Assembly: GCF_003576645.1 (NCBI RefSeq) | Contig: NC_044920.1 | Coordinates: 12,261,431-12,325,430, forward strand | DNA length: 64,000 bases | Reading direction: 5' to 3' | Source of the DNA: Ipomoea triloba | Taxonomy: Eukaryota; Streptophyta; Magnoliopsida; Solanales; Convolvulaceae | Shown here: one piece after another, positions 21,352-34,654 of the stretch | Numbering within the stretch: the stretch's first letter is position 1 | Layout: the number at the start of each line of letters is the position of its first letter | The notes under the pieces: generated by a model | Databases searched by the model: none | What the model was told of the DNA's origin: nothing | The model's input: the letters and a program-made list of their open reading frames with translations, nothing else | Position numbers and translations under genes: made by a program

Positions 21352-23289
21352 TGATAAACCAGAGAGAATTATTGAAGGTTTCTTCAGTCTTATATTAAAC
21401 ATACATATTTTAGCAATATCAGCTTGAACTGCTGCAGTGCTGCACTTTGATTGATGGGCTTTCACTTTATAAATATTTGTTGGTAATTGAGAATTTGTTT
21501 CTATACTGTTTAATTATTTTAATTAGTTTTATATTGTACAACTTAAAGTTAAGAAAAAAAACAAAACAAAACAAAAAACAAAACAAAACAAAACAAAAAA
21601 CGGGCTGGTGGCGGGCCCACCTAGCCCGTGGGCCAGCAAAACCCAGGCCCGCCCGCCCAGCCCGTTTTGACAGCACTAGACTCACCCCCTCCTCCTTGCC
21701 GCTCACATTGCAGTGCAGCAGCCCCTCTTGAATAGTTGAATCTCGACGGTGGAACATTTGAGAACGATTAAATTCCTAGAGGTTTGGTTTATGCTGTTGT
21801 TTGGCCTCACTTGAATTGAAAATTATAATAATTGATTTATTGCACTTTCTACTGCTACCAGTGTTTTTTCTTTTGAAATTCCTTTCTTTTGATTGTTATT
21901 TGATTCAATAGTAATTCATCTTAGACATTGTTTTGTTCTATTTGTTTATTTCAGAGTGCCCCAGCAAATATACAAGGATAGTATGGGCACCTATTATTCT
22001 GTAAATACACAAGTCATAGTGTCATACAGGTTTCTCTTCTGTCTTCTGCTTACTAGACATGTTCATGTTCTCACCTAAATGCTAATATTTCTACAAATTC
22101 TGTGTCGATATGGATTTAGGAAAAAGAGCACATCTTAATTTGCTAGGAAACAGCTTGCATATGTTCTTATATTGATGCATCTTAGTTGTGACTTTTGAAT
22201 TTAGAACCCACCTAGTCCTAGTGTATAAGTTTATTTTGGTACTGTTAGTATTTAGAAGGAAGAACACTTTGTGTTCACAATGTATTACTCTGTGTATTAT
22301 ACTGAGAATTATACAAAGTATATATATGTACAGCCATGGGATTACAGCCCCTAAATTTGAATTTGAACTTCAGTTAATCTCTCTAACTGCTCTCAACTCG
22401 CTAACAGGTACTATGAGTCTATGACAATGTATAATGTCATATCTGAAACCCCAAGGAATGTTGATGTCCATAAATAACCTAAGAATATGTATTATTTTAT
22501 GTGCTAACTGGTGTGTTAATATTTCTGCTCTCACAATCACAATCTGTGATGGCAGTTTTTCTGAGTGCTCCTGATTCTTATACTTTCCTCAGCATCCTGG
22601 TGCTCCTAAATTGCTTCACCTGCTATTCTTGTAAATGTGATTCTCTGTCCCTTAGTTCATAGCAAATTGTCTGTACTCAATAATTGTGATTAAACCAAAT
22701 CAAGATAATGATAATGCAGAGAAAAATAGAACCAATACTGTCAATATTAGCATCAAGTCATCAACCACCTGCTTTGGAAACTTTCATGGAAGTTTTACTA
22801 TATCAAGGTGGACAAACTTCTTGCTGAGTGAGCTTTGGCAGCAAAGATAATGAAGATAACTATTGGAGGTTATAATTTTGATTCTACATAAAAGGGGAGT
22901 AGAATGGACAAATATGCCTATGATTTGAACCACTGAATGCTTTTTCTATTTGGATAGCACACAATTGTATGGGTTTATTTTTTATTTTTTGAATTGTCAA
23001 CCCATTGTAGAAAGTGTAAAATAACATTATAAAGATTTAAGTAACCATATGTTTACTATGATATATGATGCCTTACAGACTTTAGACTTGAAGTATATTA
23101 TTAAGAATTTAAGATTATATTAGGCATACTATTAGGACAGATTTAAATGCCTCAAAAGTTCAGTTTTGTTGTAGTCACCATGTGGCCAATTTTACTGACT
23201 ATTAGCTCTTTGGTGCTGCAGTTTCTTGGAAGTTACTTCTGAAAACCTCAAGAGGAGGGACCGAGGGAGCACTCTGGGCTTCAACAGCA
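21352..23289. other. Upstream region of the CCCH gene; no gene seen
   Basis: 21550-21600 is an (AAAAC)n-like run. It is followed by a GC-rich patch of CGGGCC/GGCCCG blocks (21601-21670). The remainder is AT-rich with no coding signal. It probably contains the promoter and 5' UTR of the downstream gene; I see no decisive TATA box. Confidence 0.5.
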
Positions 23290-26200
23290 ATGGAAAATTG
23301 CTCTGAGTTGGACATGGCAAAACCTTCCCAAAATGCTTTCCATTTCCCTCCACCTCATCGTCGCCGACCTTTAATGGGTGAAACTTACTGCACACTGATT
23401 CACATCCTATCCCATTGCCCCGCTGGCTGTGAACCACAACCTTCTCAACAAAAACAAGGTAATTTAAAAATTTTGGACTTGCACAGTTGCGCATATTGGC
23501 ATGGTCGAAAAAAATCCTAAGAAATTTTTGGCTTTCTGTGGGTTTATATTTTCTTTGCATTTGTATTTTTGTATTGCACCCAATACTGTGAGTTTTAATT
23601 TGGAGAAGATTAACCTACTAAAGTCTTACGTAATGGATTCCATTGAGCATATAATACATAATGCATACTGATTATGGGAAGAAATTGGTTGTTCAGAATC
23701 AGGAAAAGAGACCACTGCTCATGGTGGATTAGTTGATCAACACACGGAGGCTGAAATTAAGTTAGTGAGTGATATTGATCATGAGAAAAACAAAAGTGAT
23801 GCCATATGGCAGGAAATGGGTGATATCAGTGATGGGCAAATAAAAGATTGTATTGATTTGTTGGATCACATTGATGATGCAATGGAAGTTAATGGGGAAG
23901 TCCCTCAAAAGAATGGTGGTAACAATGGTATCTCAAGCTCTTTGGTGGACCACAATCAAGCTAGTACTCTTGTTTTGCAGTTGTATAAGGAGCAGGAAGA
24001 TAAGTCTAATGCCCCGGAAGTGCATGTGGGGGAATCTGATCGTGTGCAACTGCAAAATATGGATAAAAAAATCTCTGTTTATGAGGCTTGTGCCACTATA
24101 GAATCATGTTTTATGGATGAGGATAATGAAGTGTCTCTACTTGTTCAGGGCAGTGAAGAGAAAAGCCATGCTGCAGAGAAGAATTTGTTGGAAGGCATGG
24201 AGCATAGATTGCAACTTAAAGAGATGGAATTACAAAATTTGATCTCTGCCTCTGGAGCAGCCAATTCATCAGTTCATGACACTGTAGTTGAAGAGATTGA
24301 AGAAGGGGAAATTTCTGGGGATGCTGAGGTTAGTGATGAATCAGATAGCAACATGTTTGAAGACACGGTGTCACTAGAGCAAGGGCATGCTCATGTGAGT
24401 ATCACAGCTGAAAAAGAGTTCATTCTTGATGTTCTGGACACCAAACTTCAGGAAAAGCATGTACAAACTTCATTTTCTAATGATTCAGCAAATGGTTGCA
24501 GCAATGTTTGTAAGGAGCTTCTTGGAAAAAAATCTGAGGTGGAGAAGAGTGACTTTGAAATGGTTGTTTGTCAGAAAGATGTTGAGACTAAGAAGATTGA
24601 TGGGTTTGATAATGTTATACATAGTGAAATAGTTAATGGACAAGTAGATGGTAGGAATGTAGATAGTTTTGCAGCTTGTTTGCCATTGAAGGCAGTCTCC
24701 TTAGAAAATGCTACTAAAAGTACAGGTTCTGTTACTGATACAGAGTTAGAGGTATGGATAACTCATTTCCTCCTTTGATTTCATTGCATTCTTAACATTG
24801 GTTGAATGTTTTCTTGACCTCTCTTTTTAACCTTATTTGTGTACTATTTGTGGTAAAGTTCAAGCTCATGCACAGGGTTTTCTCTATAATATGTATCTTA
24901 CTAAATCAAAAGCCTCAGTTTGCTGCTCATGTAAAATTGGAGATTGTTGGTTGTATGGTAATCAGAAATCTTCTTTCTGCTCTACTCTGTGAATCAGTAT
25001 AGTTCTCATACTTCTATAACCTTGTCCCACAATGAACATAATCACATGGCCCTTAAAAAAAATTGGGGTCACAAGTATTAACTATATACATGGCTCTAAT
25101 TAGTTGTTTTCTCATATGCTTTGAAATGAATTTGAAGATGCCTTGTATTTTTCTCCAAACTTATCAACATTGTGTTCAATTTAGCTCATGCTATTAAATT
25201 TTCACTTTCCTTTCCAATGCTCTAAGAAGTATGATTGCTTACCCTATAAGTTTTCAGGGTTTAATATAATTAAGAGATTTTTATGCATTCCTACTTTCTA
25301 GTTGGTGTATGGCAATCTCACCTGAACCTTTATGCTATCTTTCTCATTACAGGTTGCAAATGAAGGCAAAAGGAAAAAGAAGAGAGGCCCTATAACCAAC
25401 GAAAGAAGAGCAAAGAAAAAGGTATTTGTTTCTTTTTTCTAACTAAATTTCTTTTTTTATGCATTTATTATTCTCATGATTTTTCACCCTGCATTCTTAG
25501 CATTTGATGCCTACAATATCTAATATATTTCACAGTGCAAAGAGAGGATTAAGCGAGCTCAAAAGAACATAAAGCTAGGAGTGAAAAGATTAAAGCTGCC
25601 ACCAATTGTGAAACCAAAAACAGTGTCATATTGCCGCCACTATCAGAAAGGAAGGTGCCAGGAGGTGATTTGACATCCTAGAATAATTTTATTGGTATTG
25701 GTCTCTAAGGAAATCTTGTAAATTTTGCATGCTTGTATTCACATGTTTTGTTTCTTGTACAGGGTGAAAAGTGCAAATTCTCTCATGATATAATTCCATT
25801 AACCAAATCCAAGGTATACTTTGGTTGCTCTTATACATGCCTCATTACTGCAAGCTACTATGATTTTGGGCTTAAACCTCTATCTTCTTCGGTTATTTAT
25901 TTATTTTTTATTTTCAGATTCGTGTGCAATTTAATTATGCACCTTAAGCATTATCTTAAACCATGCTAAATATGCTTTGCATAGTGTTTATGTATTTAAA
26001 GATTATATATATATGTGTATATCAGTATATGACATGATGATTCTGATGTTTCAGCCATGCTGCCATTTTGCACGCCATTCTTGCATGAAAGGTGATGATT
26101 GCCCATTTGATCATCAGCTCTCCAAATATCCATGCAATAATTTTGTATCCAATGGTTTTTGCAGCAGAGGTGTAGACTGTTTATTCTTGCACAAAGTATG

Positions 26201-27307
26201 GATCCTCTACATTCAAGCTTTTCAAGTTTTTAGCTCTCTGTATTGCTCAATTATATTTGTTCGGAATGTGACCTTTCTCTTTTTCAACTTGGACTGCTTT
26301 ACCTTATGTTAATGGCATTATTTCAGGTGCCAGCTAAGACAGAGTCTTCAGCAACTTCTATTGTCTCCAAGGCTGAGTTGAAGTCACCTTTACTTCCAAG
26401 TAGTTTAAGCCAAAAGATGCAAGTGAATGCTCATGGTAGCTCTCAGCATTTTCCTGGGAAGAACACAGGGCATACTGTAGGTGAGACTGTCCAAAAACTG
26501 GCTGTGCGTGCACCAAAAGGTGTAAGTTTTCTCACTCATGAGAAGTTGCCAGTTGGTGAGACTAATGATAAAGAACTTGGCTCATCATTGAAGGAAGGCG
26601 ATTCTGGCAAATTTAATCGGGAGGAAATCCATTCTAAGTTAGACAATACTCGAAAGCCAAATGATGTTATCAAGGGACCAACTTCAAGGATACCACAGGG
26701 GATAAACTTCCTTTCCTTTGGCAGAGCTCCTTTGGCTGATCCCAGTTCTAAGACAATAATACCAAACTTGCTTAACAGAGATTATAGAATTGGAAAATTG
26801 CAATTAGGTGAATTTAGTAAAGGTAAGGAGGATACTGCCTCATCTCCAAGCAGTGGTGATAGTTGTAGAAATGAGATGACAACCGGAACTCCCCCTAAAT
26901 CTATGCCTCGGGGCTTAAGCTTACTCTCATTTGACAAAGTGTCATCGGATGTTACTAGTTCAACAGAGCAAGCTATAATCTGCAATAAAGAGTACAAGAT
27001 TGGTTCACCTGTGGTTCAAGGGATACAAGGTTCACTAAGTAGACTTGGTGGTTCGAGGGAAATACAATTTATGTTTGCATCTTCTTCATTTCCATCAAAT
27101 CAGCTTTTGGGTCAGTCTGCAGTGGAGCACAGTGAAGGACTGCCCAACTCATCAAAGACAACATTCTTGGCAAATATACCAAGCTCAGCACAAAGGTCTC
27201 TACTATCAACATTAGCATTCGCAGCTAAGTTCGAGTCTGGAATCAAGTTAGATCAATCAATTGGTGGTGCCTCTGTTGCAAGTTCCAACATCAAAGAGCA
27301 TCGCTGA
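23290..27307 (+). CDS. CCCH zinc-finger protein, 864 residues, 7 exons (C3H7-like)
   Basis: Exons, all with GT..AG introns and consistent phase, are 23290-23458, 23697-24751, 25353-25421, 25536-25664, 25763-25813, 26055-26195 and 26327-27307. The start gives a conserved-looking N-terminus with PPPHRRRPLMGETYCTLI. The middle is acidic with an EEIEEGEISGDAE box. A Lys/Arg-rich stretch (about 412-450, a nuclear-localisation candidate) precedes three tandem C3H fingers: C464-x7-C472-x5-C478-x3-H482, C493-x7-C501-x5-C507-x3-H511, and C518-x8-C527-x5-C533-x3-H537. The tail repeats a PRGLSLLSF/PQGINFLSF-type motif and ends with an STLAFAAKFES box. This layout matches plant nuclear CCCH proteins of the Arabidopsis ZC3H7 type, expected to bind RNA or DNA; the exact function is not assigned. 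The gene appears intact. Confidence 0.88.
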
Positions 27308-29033
27308 GGGTTCAAAAGATTACTCTTAGGATGACCTCCACAGTTTTGAAGTTTTTACATGCAATAGTGTCATCCTTGCTCTCATTTACAGTATTCATTC
27401 GGTCATTCCATGTCACAACATTGCACCGTGGAAAGGAATGGGAAGAGATAAACAAAAGGTTATTTGCCATTTTCATGTGTTTGACAACAAGCAGAGAATT
27501 TTCCAATATGCCATTTGCTCTCCTTTTTCTTGAATTATTTATTTTTATTTATTTCCATTAATGAGATTCCTTTTTTCCTAATTAGTTATTTTGACACAAA
27601 TTCGGTTGAATATGAGTTAACCAGAAGGAAATCCTGTATGCGCTTTCAGTTATATAGTACACACCTCTCGGAGAAATGGCTAACACAAGCATTCCTTTAT
27701 ATACTGCAGGTTAGATAAACATGTTACTTTGTTTTGCTTTTCATTCATTATTAAGATTAAGAAAAACAAAGAGAATGCATGATCAATGGCTAACCACCCA
27801 GTCTATATATCACAGGAGCGGCATCTTTACTAAATGTAAGTGTTCTTTTCTTTGATGTGGACTACAAGTTTGATGATATACTCCAAGTTATTTGTGGATT
27901 CTTAGTGCAAAAGTGCAAAACTACAAAAAGACAGTATTACAAAATTCATTCATAGTCATGCCAAACATGTATAAACTTGATGTCTGGTGTTCTGTTTATG
28001 ATGTTCTTGATGCTCTTGCCGGAAATGATTCATCGTTACTTAATTTTGTACATTTCCGCCTTGGAATTTCCTATTAGTGTTATTTCGAGGACTTGTTCTT
28101 TGATCTACCTGAGGATGTTAATCCTTTAATCACCTCATGCAGGCTAAACTTGTTCGTGAACTGAATGCAACCTCTGCTTCAGAGATGGGTGATCTGGATC
28201 TTGATTATGAATTATGATACTATTATTTCTGCTTAAGGAAAGTTGAATGTAGATTTCTTCCACAATGTTGAAGAAGAGCATGCATTAATTATTTGTCAAA
28301 TTCTGTACGTGACGTGTCATCTCAGGCAGAGTACATTTATTATTGTTGTCCTCGTTTATTGAATATTTTGGTCAAATTCTTGAACAAGAAATGAAACCTG
28401 AACAAGGGTGTTCTGGACCCTGGGTTATGTACATAATAAACAACTTTCTCTTAAAGCACATGGGAAATGCAATGAACAAAGAAGATATTCATTTTGTAGT
28501 TCTAGCTTTAACTTTTCACCTTAGTTAAGTCTTTCATTTCTTTTTGTATCTTATTTCTTGTTCATGAGTACTAGCAGTGGTTAGGACTTGATGGCTACTT
28601 TTTAGGGACTAATATTTCATGCCTGCTAGTTAAGTGGGTGTCCCTATTATCAGGAATAATGGTTGTTTCTAATATTTTTGTGATGGTTATCAGCTATGGA
28701 TGGACTACTGTGTGAAATGGTTTTGAAGCTTCACAAGATGGTGGAGTTCAAAACATATATACTGTTCTCTGCAGTGAAGATCCAGAACAGAATTTTTTTT
28801 AAACATTGTTCACTACTTCACTTACTGATAGGACCTTCTATATGTTGTGATTTTAGATGTTGCATGTAATGTGAAAAATGCAACTCTCTGGTATAAGTAT
28901 CTTTCATATGTATATGTATGTATGTATAGCAAATTCTCAATCAAATATAGTTTTAAATCGTGCAATAAGATACTCATGTAATCATGAGAAAATAATAGAT
29001 AGATGCTAAATTGGTTACTCATCTGCTCAACAC
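27308..29033. other. 3' region of the CCCH gene; no further complete gene
   Basis: AT-rich sequence expected to hold the 3' UTR and spacer between two convergent genes. The only coding-like piece is the exon candidate at 28143-28217. I see no transposon ends in it. Confidence 0.5.
28143..28217 (+). other. Candidate short 3' terminal exon
   Basis: A good acceptor (CACCTCATGCAG) is followed by 24 sense codons rich in acidic residues (reading AKLVREL.., ending DLDLDYEL) and a TGA. It lies 0.8 kb downstream of the CCCH stop on the same strand. It could be an alternative last exon of that gene or a relic of another gene. No upstream donor that keeps frame was established. Confidence 0.25.
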
Positions 29034-29606
29034 TTCGGCTCTGTTTGACATACTTAGCATATAAGCTAGCTGAAAATTGAAAAGCAACTATTAACTAATA
29101 AGCTAACTGATTGACATACTTAGCATATAAGCTAGCTGAAAATTGAAAAGCAACTATTAACTAATAAGCTAACTGATTGAAATTAATGTGATTGTAAAAT
29201 TAACTTTTGAATAAGATGATACGGTTAAATTTTTATTTTTTTTTTAAAATAGACTTTTTTTATAAATTTATATATTCAAACTTAAATATTGATATATATT
29301 GCAATTTAAAGTCTAGAAGTATATATATTTGACATTTATGATTTAGAATCTCATAATAAAGTAGCAATTTAATTTTTGTGTATTTTTAGGAGGGCGAAAG
29401 AATGTTTAAAAACATTTAGATATCAAGATTTTTGTTTTTTAGTACTACTGACTCTGTTACAATAAGCCAATAGCGCTCTTGAAAGAACATTTCAAAATAA
29501 GCTATTATTTTAAGTCCCTTAAATTTTACCAAAAAAGAGCTTATAGCTTATTTGAAGTTAAAATAAGCTATAAGTTCTAAAATAAACTTTATCAAATAGA
29601 GCTCAA
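29034..29606. mobile_element. Possible hAT-like MITE with internal 66-bp tandem duplication
   Basis: The left end reads GGCTCTGTTTGACATACTTA and the inverse of the right end reads GAGCTCTATTTGATAAAGTT, an imperfect inverted pair. The inside is full of AGCTTAT/ATAAGCT motifs that can fold. A 66-bp unit beginning TTGACATACTTAGC is duplicated in tandem at 29045-29178. No clear target duplication was found, so the family call is tentative. Confidence 0.45.
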
Positions 29607-29918
29607 ATCCATTAAAATTGGCAGGCAGATTAGAGCCAAAAATCAAAGATGCTCAAAATAATGCTCCCGTTATTTTCTTAGTGGTCCTTATCTGTCAAAA
29701 ATGGAACTAGAAGTTTTACAAGTGGGATTTTGTTTACCATAAAAGCAAGTGCCACACTCTGATGATTGATTATGCCCTTAAACTTTCCCTGTTAGAGAAC
29801 TTGAGATATCCACATCTTCTGACCAACTAATGCTATTCTTTTTCTAAACCTTCCTTTGCGATGTACAACATAGAAATTCACCACAGGGTTGTATTTGTGA
29901 TTTTCTTCTGCTACTTAT

Positions 29919-32900
29919 TTACAAACCTGGCTTTTTAAAGGGGAGCTTACCATTGGAATTAACAGCTGCCAAAGATGTTGAGGAAGAAGATGATGAGATG
30001 TTGGCCTTGTCAAATTCTTCTTTATCCTCTGTGAATGCTTTGGTCAGAATTTCTTGAAGTTCTAAGTACCTCTGCTTCTTCGCTTGTCGCTCTTCTGGTG
30101 TCTCATTCCCCATGCAAGCAATCTCCGATAAGTCTTCATTATCCATGATTTTATTCAGAACTTCAGAGCAGCGCGGGAAAAAGCGCTTTCCTAGTTCCAC
30201 TGCCAAAACAAAGGCATGTGGAGAGATATTCATTTGGGTTGCAGCTAACCTTTATGTGATCTCCAGTGTTATGAAAAATAGTAAGAAAAGGAGATGCTTT
30301 TGGTACCTGTTTTGGAAAGTGCCCTCATCCGATTCAGATGCTCATCTTTGAGCTTGAAAGGTACATCATTCAAATCCACAGTCATCCTCCGTGCATCAGC
30401 CATATTCTTGTTGATGATGCTTGCTAGAGGGGACTCAGAAGTACCGTCAACTTGGGCAATATCCATTGCAACTTTAGCTTCTATTGGAAATAGAAGTTTA
30501 GCCAGCCCAACTGGAACCGTCAATCACCAATATGTTAGTTAGTTCTATCTTTATTCTTCAACACTAAACACTCAAGATCAATCAAGTTTGACACAACACC
30601 CAACATCTTAAGATAAAATTGAAAGACAACTATCCTATAGAATTATTTCCTTGCTCCCTCATAAGGTCTTGTCATAGGAGCAAAAGAGCATAAACACAAG
30701 CAAATACTGGGTTCCCAAACAATAGGAAGGGAAATTATGTAAGTAAAATTTACATTGACTTTGGCAGAAAGTAACAATATTTATGGAATTGATGATCACT
30801 GCCATTTTTTAAATTTGTTTAAAGAATAAGGGAGAAAATAAGCAGGGGTGTGGTGTACTGGTGTTGGTCGTAGGAAGGCACAGTTCAAGCAGAAGTTCTT
30901 CAAGAGAATTGATTTCCCTCCATTATGGTAAACCTTACAAATGGGAGTGCTATACTTCTATAGTAATCCAAAAAAGGAAGAAATCAAGAATGAAACCCCA
31001 AACTATAAACCACACAGGTCAAGAAGCTTGGATGCCTTCTATAACAAAACTAAAATATCCATTCTCGGGATGTTTGAGGTATAAAGGAAGAGACTCTTAA
31101 AAGAACTAGGGTGAGTATCAAAGCATTAAAAACAAGGGAAATTTTCATGAATGAATTTAATACAACAACCATCTCCTGATCACTAGGATTTAACATAGCT
31201 GGGAAGCTTGTACAAGTAAATTTGGCAAACAATTACATGAAGAGTGTAGATTAGCAATTTAACATTGCACCCAGTTTTGAATTTTCTTACACTTAAATCC
31301 CCATGCCAAAATGACAATAGCAGTTGAGTTATCTGCTGGAAATACCTATTTTTAATTAAATCAAAAAAATCCCTTTTTTAAAAATCATATTGGCTTTTAG
31401 GTGAGAGAAAATGCGACAATGCTAACCTACACAATTAATGTTGTAGGTTTAAAAATCCACTGACTGGAGGTCAATCATATTGATCTCGTCCAATTAGAGA
31501 AGCAGATCTCATATTGAGACCGAAAAAAGTTTAAGAAACATAAATTGTTTGTTTTGTTACACCTAAAGTTGATATCAATAGTACTTCAGTATTATTCCAG
31601 TGCACTGCACTTAATTTTTAATTACTTCTAATCTTTCCCACATAGCAAAATGGGGTTAGAATGATTGACTTTCTAGATAAAAATTTCAAGAAGGTGGGCA
31701 ATTATAAGACTACAAAGAGATCGTGTGCAGTGAATAAACCACAATAAATAACCACTCTAATAAAACGATGATGCTGATAGAAAAAGGGGCAAAACTGAGA
31801 AAGATTTTTTACCTCTATTTTCAAGGTACAACAACTTCATACGCAGATCATCACCAGCCATAGCAAGAGATACTGAAGCTTCTCCTAGTAGCGGATCTCT
31901 TCTTTCTGCTTGCTCCAGAATCTCTATACACAACCGCTCCTTTGGAGCTTTTCCTTCCTCTGCAGATTTATAATCCACGGCCCGAGTGAGCCTTTTTGCA
32001 ATTTGAAGTGCTTTCCTGCCATCTGATGTCAAATCAGAAGGTCTAGCTCCCTTTGTCAAAAGGGACACTATAATTTTAGGATCTTTTCTCGTTGCAGCGA
32101 CATGCAACACCGTGTATCCCCTCAAATTTCGATGGTTGACATCTGCAATTGCCAAATCAAGTAGATCTACTGTAGTCTTTGCATCACAATAGGCTACAGC
32201 ATAGTGGAGAGCATATGCATCATCTAAATTAGTATGCCCCTCTTTTAATAGCATCCTCACCAATTCAACATCATCAGATTCCAAAGCTCTGTGTATTCTC
32301 TTCACATGTTTATCTGGAAACCCGTTGCTTTCTGGCAGTTGCAAGCCAAGCTCCATGCGGGAATCAGTAATTTGCTTCACAATGTGAAAAGGCAATGCCT
32401 TTTCAAGAGTTATTATATCAACATCTGATTTGACAATAATATCAATGCAGGTGGCAAGTAATGCCTCACACCCTTTACCACACGTGTTTGCGACAGACAA
32501 AACCATCAGTACATCATCCGCTGCAGCCTTATTGAGAATATCTAAAAGCTGTCTCTGCAGCATAAAAAGAAAGATGCAACTACTACTAAGGAATAAATAT
32601 GGAATATTTGGCACTAATTAGGATCCACAAGCATTTGAATTTCAAAAGGAATTGCACAGGACAATGGCTTTCATTGCATGTAACTTGTTTGAACCCCATG
32701 GTTGAGTCAAGTTTCCATACAAATAGTGGTATTATTTAGCACATCAAGAACTAGTAAAACATGTTAGTTTCAAGACTAATGCCTTAGTTCACAAAATCTT
32801 GCCAGTAGAAGTTATTTTTCAACTTTCAAGATAGATGGCAACCTCATTTAGCATCTTTCAGTTTCTAACATTTACCAAATTAATAAATTATACATTCTTG

Positions 32901-33738
32901 AAAAACATGGTGACACAGTTTTGGCCACATACTTGTACATTGATACAAAACCTCCATATATTTCATATCTTCACAGTAGCCTACTATCCTCTAGACCTTG
33001 ATCCTTGTTAAACAGGAACAATTAATAAGGAATCAACCTACATTATTTCAGAATACAATGATATGCAAAGCAAGCATTATGCTATATTCATATAGAGATC
33101 AAAGGCATATGCATAATAATAAAGATATAGGGAGTAAATAAGTACTAACTGGAACATTGTTCTGAACCCCATAACTGAAGCTGATTGAGAAAACAGTGCA
33201 ATACCTGAAACTTTGTGATCAATTCCGATATCTGAAAAGTAAAGGAAGCATATAAAAGCTCCACCATGAATTCCAATGCCGGCCTACAAGCTACATGTGA
33301 GCACTCAATGTCAACACAGACGCATACATCCTTGGGCGAAGCTCTAATTTTTCCGCAATAAAGGTAAGCCAAAACAGTCACTACGGCATCATAGCTCACC
33401 TCATACTCCTTCATCAACTCTTTCAAAACCAATTTCACACTTTTATCTTTCCCACTAAATACGCTCCTGAAGAACGGACTCCTCGCGGATAGAATACACC
33501 GGTGCACCGGAATTTCCTTGCCACAGGGTGCCACCAGCTTTGCATCGGCGAAGAAATCAAAGTCCGGCGAGGAAGAGGCGTCAAATACTGATTCCAGAGT
33601 TTCTGAGAGGCGCTTAAACGCTGTAACGTCCAGCGGCGAGGGTTCCGGCGAAAATGTCTCGTTGGCGCCGGCGACACAGCATATACTACTGCTCATACTA
33701 ATATCATTCGAGTCCGAAAACCCCATTCTTACATCCAT
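29919..33738 (-). CDS. NPR1: NPR1, salicylic-acid receptor and transcription co-regulator, 586 residues, 4 exons
   Basis: Exons (minus strand) are 33738-33205, 32554-31813, 30510-30307 and 30199-29919, with GT..AG introns of 650, 1302 and 107 bp and consistent phase. The total of 586 residues compares with 593 for Arabidopsis NPR1. Features in order: a DSNDIS phosphodegron-type motif at 9-14 (as DSxxxS in NPR1); a BTB/POZ domain (about 60-180) with C81 in VHRC; a C2HC zinc site C141-C146-H148-C151; ankyrin repeats (about 260-370); R425 in the LENR box, matching the salicylate-sensing Arg432 of Arabidopsis; a VDLNDVP box; VELGKRFFPRCSEV; and a Lys-rich C-terminus. Known role: salicylic-acid-dependent activation of defence genes with TGA factors, shuttling between cytosolic oligomer and nuclear monomer. 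It appears intact. NPR3/NPR4 are less likely given overall sequence as remembered. Confidence 0.95.
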
Positions 33739-33917
33739 TATACAGTTCTATATAACCAAAAAAAAAAAACAACATAAATATGACAAAGACTGCAGTCCAA
33801 TTATCCGAAAACAGCAAAACTACCGTTATTACTGTACGTAAAAGGGAAACAGAACAGAAGAAAGGGGCAGGACGGCGCTGCAGAGAGTTGAAAAACTTGC
33901 AGGGGAAGAAGACAACA

Positions 33918-34137
33918 AGGTCAAAATCTAGGTTTACAACCGGTCAAGGAAAAAGGGCAAAAATTACAGCGGAGAAGAGAGAAGGCGCCACAGCAGAGGC
34001 TAGAAGAAGATGAGAGAGAGAAAAAAAAAGAAAAAAACAAAGCTCGTGGAATTGAGAGAAATTAGAGGTGAAGCAGAGAAATCTGACAGAAATGCAGAGA
34101 ATTTGGGGAGGAAGACAGAGTGAGGAATAAAAGTCAA
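33918..34137 (-). promoter_or_regulatory. W-box cluster in the NPR1 leader/promoter
   Basis: On the minus strand TTGAC[CT] occurs at 33919-33924, 33942-33947 and 34132-34137, 180-400 bp upstream of the NPR1 ATG. W-boxes near the start of Arabidopsis NPR1 are known WRKY targets needed for its expression, so these are plausible WRKY sites. The region is otherwise purine-rich on the plus strand and carries no ORF. Confidence 0.5.
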
Positions 34138-34249
34138 AGGAGAGAGAAAAAGATGGCGGGATGATGACTGAAACTGGGTGATAAAAAAAACAATGTATGT
34201 GGAGAAGAGAGGGAATCTGCGACTACTGATGATGTAACGGTGCTTGCGG

Positions 34250-34649
34250 CTTCACCGCAGATGCATACGCCCCTCCCATCCTGGCCGTTAACTTTCCTTT
34301 CGGTTGCACATGGTTGATTGCTTGTATGACGCAGAGCTTATTTACGTAGAATGGTAAATGTTCTCTTTATGATAGAATTACATAGGTGATTAATTTACAG
34401 TAGATTAGATTGGTAGATATTCTATTTATGATATTATTACTATTAGAGCATCACCATAAGTTGTTTATTATGGATTTTTGGTACAGTGTATAGAGAGGTG
34501 GAAGAGAGAAGGTGAAGGTTCATCTGTTATGGGTTGATTTTTGAAACATTAAAATACTGACAGAAATAATAACATCATGGGAAGTTGTGCGCTTGTAGAC
34601 AGCTTAGTTTTATTATTATTATTTTTTAATAAGATTTGTTTTATTTTTT
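34250..34649. other. Distal NPR1 upstream region
   Basis: AT-rich with no coding signal. TTAGAGCATC at about 34444-34453 matches the end of the Tourist-like element at 49936, but I see no partner end, so it is at most a fragment. The Tat retrotransposon begins at 34655. Confidence 0.5.
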
Positions 34650-34654
34650 TCTCC
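34650..34654. repeat. Target-site duplication TCTCC, left copy
   Basis: Identical to 49883-49887 on the other side of the Tat element. Confidence 0.9.
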
